Part shown: piece by piece, positions 13,259 through 16,643 of the stretch
Layout of the letters: each line of letters starts with the position of its first letter
How positions within the stretch are numbered: position 1 is the first letter of the stretch
Source: DATFWC01 sp045801465
GTDB lineage: Bacteria; Pseudomonadota; Alphaproteobacteria; Rhizobiales; Xanthobacteraceae
Assembly: GCA_045801465.1 (NCBI GenBank)
Contig: JBJMSU010000137.1
Span: forward strand, 1-16,643
Length of the DNA: 16,643 nt
Direction of reading: 5' to 3'
Position numbers and translations under genes: made by a program
The notes under the pieces: model-generated
The model's input: the letters and a program-made list of their open reading frames with translations, nothing else
What the model was told of the DNA's origin: nothing
Database searches by the model: none

Positions 13259-14545
13259 ATGGCCGAGGTCAAGCCGATCGCTCCGGTCCGCATCGGTCAA
13301 ACCGAAATCGAATTCGCCCAAGGCATGCGCGCCGGGCCATGGCTGTTCTTCACAGGCCACGAGGCCACCGATTTCGCGCATGGCATCGCTGCTCCGGTGG
13401 CCGGCACGCCGGGACTGCCGCTCGGGGGCGCCCCGCGCTATCGCCGCGAGGGCGATTTCCTCTACGCCCGCTTCGCCAAGCTGATCGCCGCCGAAGGCGG
13501 CGACCTGCGCCATATCGTGCGCATCGATCAATATTACCCGCGGGCCGAATGCGTGAACCCGTATCAGCGGGCGCGCAAGGCGCTGTTGGGTGATTACGTA
13601 CCGCCGAGCACCTCGGTACTGATGGAAGAGCTGCTGGTGCAGGACGCCAACATGAACGTGTCCATGCTTGCGGTGCTGCCCGGCGACGGCCGGGAGCCGA
13701 AGCCGGCGCGCCCGGAAGGCGTGCCGGTGCCGCAGCATTCGGGCTTTATCGCTTCGCTCGTTTGCGGCGACTATGTCTTCGTCGCCGGTCAGATGCCGAA
13801 TAACGAAGCCATGACTGGCCTCGACCCCAAGGCCTATCGGCCGCCGAACGCGGTGTGGAACGGCACCGACATTCGGCTGCAGGCCGAGTTCCTGATCACC
13901 GGCCGCCTGAAGCCGGCGCTCGAAGCCGGCGGCAGTTCGCTCCGCAACGCTATCAAGGCACAGGTCTATCTCACCGACATCAACGACCTGCCGGAATTCG
14001 TCGACGTGTGGAACAGCCATTTCGGCGAAAGCCCGTGCGCGCTCACCGTAGTCGCCACCAAGGGCCTTGCGCTCTTGGAGTCGAAGATCGAGATCAACAT
14101 CTTCGGCGTGCGCGACGGCGGCGCAGTCAAGAAGGAGATCATCGAGCACAAAGGTTCGGCGGCGATGCGGCTCGGGCCGGCTGCCGTGCGCAGCGGCGAT
14201 CTTCTATGCCTCTCCGCCCTCTATGCCGCCGACGAGCGCGGCGCCATCCCCGACGCGCTCTCCTCCGCCGCGCTGCGCTATCTGGGTGCGCCAGTGCAGC
14301 ACCAGATGCGCGCCATCCTTGGCGCCGCGGAAGAGATCTGCGCGGCGAGCGGCACCTCGCTCGACAATTTGGTGCGCGCGCATCACTTCGTCGGCGATCT
14401 CAACGTGCTCTATCCGGCGCTGCGGATGTGGCAGGAGAAGCTCGCCGGCGCGCCGATTCCGTTCGCGGCGGTCCGTACGCCGGCACTGCCAGTCCCGGCC
14501 ACTGACGTGATCGTCGACATGTGGGTTTACCGGCCGAGCCGTTGA
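13259..14545 (+). CDS. Triple-domain RidA/YjgF-fold protein
   Basis: A 428-residue cytoplasmic protein made of three consecutive RidA (YjgF/YER057c/UK114) folds at about 18-140, 157-284 and 297-425. Each repeats the family plan: an opening strand with a GPWLFFTGH-, GDYVFVAGQ- or GDLLCLSAL-like segment; a central helix (YARFAKLIAAEGGDL, LKPALEAGGSSL, MRAILGAAEEICAASGTSL); a strand (VRIDQYYP, AQVYLTD, RAHHFVGD); and a C-terminal strand. Single-domain RidA is a homotrimer that hydrolyses reactive 2-aminoacrylate-type imines using a conserved arginine (Arg105 in E. coli). By eye that arginine is absent in all three domains: PPSTSV, PCALTV and PFAAVR occupy its site. The protein may thus bind a ligand or carry out another hydrolysis. 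Start ATG 13259 has AGGAGGAGG seven bases upstream; the longer open frame to 13208 is unnecessary. It is divergent from ABC operon 2. Confidence 0.88.
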   Translation: MAEVKPIAPVRIGQTEIEFAQGMRAGPWLFFTGHEATDFAHGIAAPVAGTPGLPLGGAPRYRREGDFLYARFAKLIAAEGGDLRHIVRIDQYYPRAECVNPYQRARKALLGDYVPPSTSVLMEELLVQDANMNVSMLAVLPGDGREPKPARPEGVPVPQHSGFIASLVCGDYVFVAGQMPNNEAMTGLDPKAYRPPNAVWNGTDIRLQAEFLITGRLKPALEAGGSSLRNAIKAQVYLTDINDLPEFVDVWNSHFGESPCALTVVATKGLALLESKIEINIFGVRDGGAVKKEIIEHKGSAAMRLGPAAVRSGDLLCLSALYAADERGAIPDALSSAALRYLGAPVQHQMRAILGAAEEICAASGTSLDNLVRAHHFVGDLNVLYPALRMWQEKLAGAPIPFAAVRTPALPVPATDVIVDMWVYRPSR

Positions 14546-14827
14546 TGCCGCGAGGATCAAAACGCTGTGCGCACCACGACATTCAGACGCGCGGCGTTAT
14601 TCTCGCCTGGTTTTCACTGGTTCCGGCGATTGCCGAGACGGCGTGCGAGCGCCGAAGGGGCAGCAACGGCGCCGGGCAGCCCCTGGCGGCCGCAGCTCGC
14701 GCGAGAGCATGTCGCGGCGGAACCGGGACATGCTGTAGATTCATTGAGTGGCGTATTATTCTTGGCGGCGAACCGTACCCAGCCCGGATCAAGTCCGGCC
14801 AGGCTTTCGCCGGAACATGCGCTGACC
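14546..14827. other. Convergent intergenic region with two small palindromes
   Basis: This gap between the triple-RidA gene and the convergent DUF2848 gene encodes nothing I can support. It holds AGCATGTC (14706-14713) with its exact reverse complement GACATGCT (14727-14734), separated by 13 bases. A second, CCGGA-TCAAG-TCCGG (14784-14798), lies 30 bp beyond the DUF2848 stop. Either could serve as a terminator for the convergent transcripts, but neither is followed by a T-run. The rest shows no clear signal. Confidence 0.45.
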
Positions 14828-15541
14828 CTATCCCTCGTCGGGGAGCTGCACGATGCTGTAGCAGTGGGTCAGCCTGCGATCGAGCACGGGGTCTTCCAAC
14901 TCCATCTCGAACACATTCGCGGAGGAAACACCCCCATGGGCCGGCAAGGTCCCGCAGAACATGGCGGTGCCTGCGGCCAGCGTGTCGCCGTCGGTGTAGA
15001 GCTTGATGAGTTCTTCGGGCGACCGCATCGTTGCCACGGACCCTTCCTGGTAGAGACGACGCTTGCCGCCCTCGCTCGGTAGGAACGAACGGAGCGTCAG
15101 CTTCTCCCAATGCGGCTTGACCTCGGCGTAGGACCATAGGCGCGGGCCGACCGGCTTGGCGCACATCTGCTTGGAGAGAGTGACGTTGATGGTCTCCGCA
15201 TGCCGGTCAGTATGATCCGAGCCGATGCCCAGCCAAAGACCGTCATCGAACGAATACAACACGAATTCGACCTCCCCGCTCGACTTGTCGCCGACCACCT
15301 CTATCGAGCCCGAGGTCGTCAACAGCGAAGCCGAGTTGCGATAGAAGATCGGAACACTCTTCGGCCGCGCGACGCCCAGCGCCTCCAGCTCCTTAATATG
15401 CGCCTCCAAGGCCGCAACGTTTCGTCCCGTCCATCCGGCGATCACCAGATTTTCGATAGCTGCGAGATCAAGATTCCTCTCACCGTGCATTGTCGTGCTT
15501 GTGCGAAGTTGGGCTGGAGGGGTGCCCAGGCTGGTGGTCAT
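14828..15541 (-). CDS. DUF2848 domain protein (FAH-like fold suspected)
   Basis: The 237-residue product matches the DUF2848 family by its ordered motifs: LVIAGWTGRNVAALEAHI near residue 32, ALGVARPKSVPIFYRNSASLL (54-74), SSGEVEFVL, GLWLGIGSDHTDR (101-113), SKQMCAKPVGPRLW (123-136), LYQEGSVATM, and GTAMFCGTLPAHGG (191-204). The last motif resembles the GTP-type turn of fumarylacetoacetate-hydrolase-fold enzymes (hydrolases, decarboxylases and isomerases of keto acids), which suggests but does not prove metal-dependent chemistry on a keto or oxo acid. Start ATG 15541 is chosen because it lies 16 bp after the cupin stop; ATG 15490 is the alternative. The frame is open further upstream, but that part overlaps the cupin gene. 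Third gene of a TctC-cupin-DUF2848 set, probably one transcript. Cytoplasmic; no signal peptide. Confidence 0.85.
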   Translation of the reverse strand: MTTSLGTPPAQLRTSTTMHGERNLDLAAIENLVIAGWTGRNVAALEAHIKELEALGVARPKSVPIFYRNSASLLTTSGSIEVVGDKSSGEVEFVLYSFDDGLWLGIGSDHTDRHAETINVTLSKQMCAKPVGPRLWSYAEVKPHWEKLTLRSFLPSEGGKRRLYQEGSVATMRSPEELIKLYTDGDTLAAGTAMFCGTLPAHGGVSSANVFEMELEDPVLDRRLTHCYSIVQLPDEG

Positions 15542-15557
15542 GGTCGCCGCACACCGG

Positions 15558-15938
15558 TCATTCTTCCGCGAAGTAATGCGTCTCGAGGAGATAGCAGCCA
15601 GTCTTGGACGTGAATGGACCGTGATAAACGCCCGGCGGGCGGACGCAGTATGTCGGTCCCTTGAACTGCTCTCCACCCTTGCCATTCGCGTCCGAGCCGC
15701 AGATCAGGTCGCCTGCGATCAGGAAGACTTCTTCCCAGTACTCGTGGACGAACGGCACCGTCGAAAAGGCGCCCGGCTCGATGCGCAGAATTCGGGTACG
15801 ATTGCCGACCTTGTTCCTTTCATCCAGCGAGCCGGCGAGAATCCGCTCGGAGAAGCCGGGCGGATATCCCGGAACGTTGTGGAACCCTTCCTTGAGATCG
15901 AGGGTGGTGAATTCAATATGGCCCTTGTTGTATCCCAT
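15558..15938 (-). CDS. Single-domain cupin protein
   Basis: A 126-residue cupin (ChrR/acetylacetone-cleaving-like small cupin). Metal-site motif 1 reads VPFVHEYWEEVFLIAGDL: His66, Glu70 and the turn Gly76 are present, but the second histidine of the usual HxH is a tyrosine (HEY). Motif 2 reads CVRPPGVYHGPF, with Pro-Pro-Gly and His106. One metal ligand is therefore replaced, as in some non-classical cupins. ATG 15938 is preferred because AAGGAGA lies seven bases upstream; a longer frame from 15962 runs into the TctC coding region. Its start overlaps the end of the TctC gene in either reading of that gene. Possible roles are a dioxygenase, isomerase or ligand-binding cupin acting on the acid imported by the TctC protein. 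No substrate can be deduced. Confidence 0.87.
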   Translation of the reverse strand: MGYNKGHIEFTTLDLKEGFHNVPGYPPGFSERILAGSLDERNKVGNRTRILRIEPGAFSTVPFVHEYWEEVFLIAGDLICGSDANGKGGEQFKGPTYCVRPPGVYHGPFTSKTGCYLLETHYFAEE

Positions 15939-16643
15939 CACGCATCTCCTTCCCAAAGGCATATTGCGGCTTGATGCCGGCGGCGTCGACCACCTCGCGC
16001 CAGAGCGGCAGCTCGCGCGGCGATGCGCGCCTTCAGAGCGTCCGGGCCGCCCGCGGTCGCGTCGAGACCCGAGGCGCGTAGCCGCGTCAGCACGTCCGGT
16101 CGCTTGAGCGCGGCGATCGTCATCTGGCTCAGCCGCTCGCCGACCTCCGGTGGCGTCTTCGCCGGCACCAGCATCATCATGTAGGTATCGAGGACGAAGC
16201 CCGGATAGCCGGCCTCGACCATCGTCGGAACGTCAGGCAGGTCGAACCAGCGCTTCTCGCCCGTGATCGCGAGGCCCTTCAGCGTGCCCGCCTTAATGTG
16301 CGGATGGGCACCCGGCAGCGCGCCGGACACCATCTCCACCTGCCCGGCGAGCAGGGCCTGGATCGCTGGCCCCGCGCCGTTGAACGGCACGTGGGTCATC
16401 TCGATGCCGGCACGGCGCTTGAAGAACTCGCCCGCGAGATGGGCCGGGGCGGCGAAGCCGGCGCTCCCGTAATTCAGCTTTCCCGCGCGTTCCCTGGCCA
16501 GCGCTGCGAACTCGGCCACGGTGTTGATGCCGAGGCTCGGCTGCACCGCATAGGCGGTCGGCGAGCCGGCAATGTCGACGAGCGGCGTGAAATCCTTCAC
16601 TGGGTCGTACGGCACGTTGGCGTACAGCATCGGATTGATGATC
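15938..16643 (-). CDS. TctC/Bug-family tripartite transporter binding protein, partial, frameshifted
   Basis: This is the C-terminal part of a Bug (TctC-like) periplasmic solute receptor; the N-terminus with its signal peptide lies beyond the window. The visible frame begins IINPMLYANVPYDPVKDFTPL and continues with LNYGSAGFAAPAHLAGEFF, HVPFNGAGPAIQALLAGQVEM and DLPDVPTMVEAGYPGF, all classic family motifs. Near the end the reading frame fails. After RIAA the literal reading gives an Arg/Ala-rich tail ending at 15938. Skipping one base at about 16015-16018 (a GCGC run) restores ELPLWREVVDAAGIKPQYAFG, the expected Bug ending, with a stop at 15913. Either the contig has a one-base insertion error or the gene has a recent frameshift. 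The repaired end would overlap the cupin start by 26 bp. Bug proteins bind carboxylic acids and usually partner TctAB, which are not in this window. Confidence 0.9.
   Translation of the reverse strand, partial: IINPMLYANVPYDPVKDFTPLVDIAGSPTAYAVQPSLGINTVAEFAALARERAGKLNYGSAGFAAPAHLAGEFFKRRAGIEMTHVPFNGAGPAIQALLAGQVEMVSGALPGAHPHIKAGTLKGLAITGEKRWFDLPDVPTMVEAGYPGFVLDTYMMMLVPAKTPPEVGERLSQMTIAALKRPDVLTRLRASGLDATAGGPDALKARIAARAAALARGGRRRRHQAAICLWEGDA

Noticed and set aside
1..16643. CRISPR arrays, tRNA or rRNA genes, integrases, transposases and phage genes
   Set aside because: Looked for regularly spaced direct repeats, cloverleaf-like segments and recognisable recombinase motifs; none seen.

Overview
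The window looks like two pieces of DNA of different origin joined together. Positions 1 to about 4,095 are very GC-rich, have GC at almost every third codon position, and carry actinobacterial-type genes; my reading is a Solirubrobacterales/Thermoleophilia-like soil actinobacterium. From about 4,254 to the end the sequence reads as an alphaproteobacterium of the Rhizobiales (Bradyrhizobium/Xanthobacteraceae-like). That part has lower GC, Shine-Dalgarno-led genes, many periplasmic binding-protein transport systems and CTAG-bounded intergenic palindromes. The taxonomic calls rest on family recognition and base composition, not on a search.

Region 1 (1-4,094): a strong hairpin (3-45); a small secreted or membrane-anchored protein (170-589); a convergent membrane protein with a cytoplasmic zinc ribbon (586-1389); a CGNR zinc-finger regulator (1431-2000); a NAGPA-type phosphodiester glycosidase (2075-2857); and an inverted pair of broken MDR-family oxidoreductase genes (2858-3304 on minus, 3297-4094 on plus). 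The pair's 447-bp 3' ends match without indels, with proteins 130/148 identical. They meet head to head at a short shared sequence near 3297-3304.

Region 2 (4,095-4,253) is a short non-coding junction where the organism type changes. It is the main candidate for an assembly chimera or a transfer boundary.

Region 3 (4,254-16,643) resembles an uptake and degradation locus for small organic acids or N-containing compounds. It has a prFMN-dependent UbiD-family decarboxylase (4254-5696) and a minus-strand operon of amidohydrolase, ABC ATPase, permease and binding protein (9988 to 5855). A second minus-strand NitT/TauT-type ABC operon of ATPase, permease and binding protein (13069 to 10338) follows. 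A protein with three fused RidA-fold domains is transcribed divergently from it (13259-14545). A minus-strand TctC/Bug binding protein, cupin and DUF2848 set ends the window (16643 to 14828). The two ABC operons are separated by two adjacent MITE-like palindromes. The ATPase-2/RidA intergenic region holds an 8-bp inverted repeat and a good -35 box, so it is probably the control point. The TctC gene carries an apparent one-base frameshift close to its 3' end.

How the genes cooperate is inference: the three binding proteins would capture substrates in the periplasm, the ABC systems import them, and the amidohydrolase, decarboxylase, cupin and DUF2848 proteins would act on them in the cytoplasm. 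The substrate cannot be read from the sequence. No tRNA, rRNA, CRISPR array, transposase or phage gene was seen.
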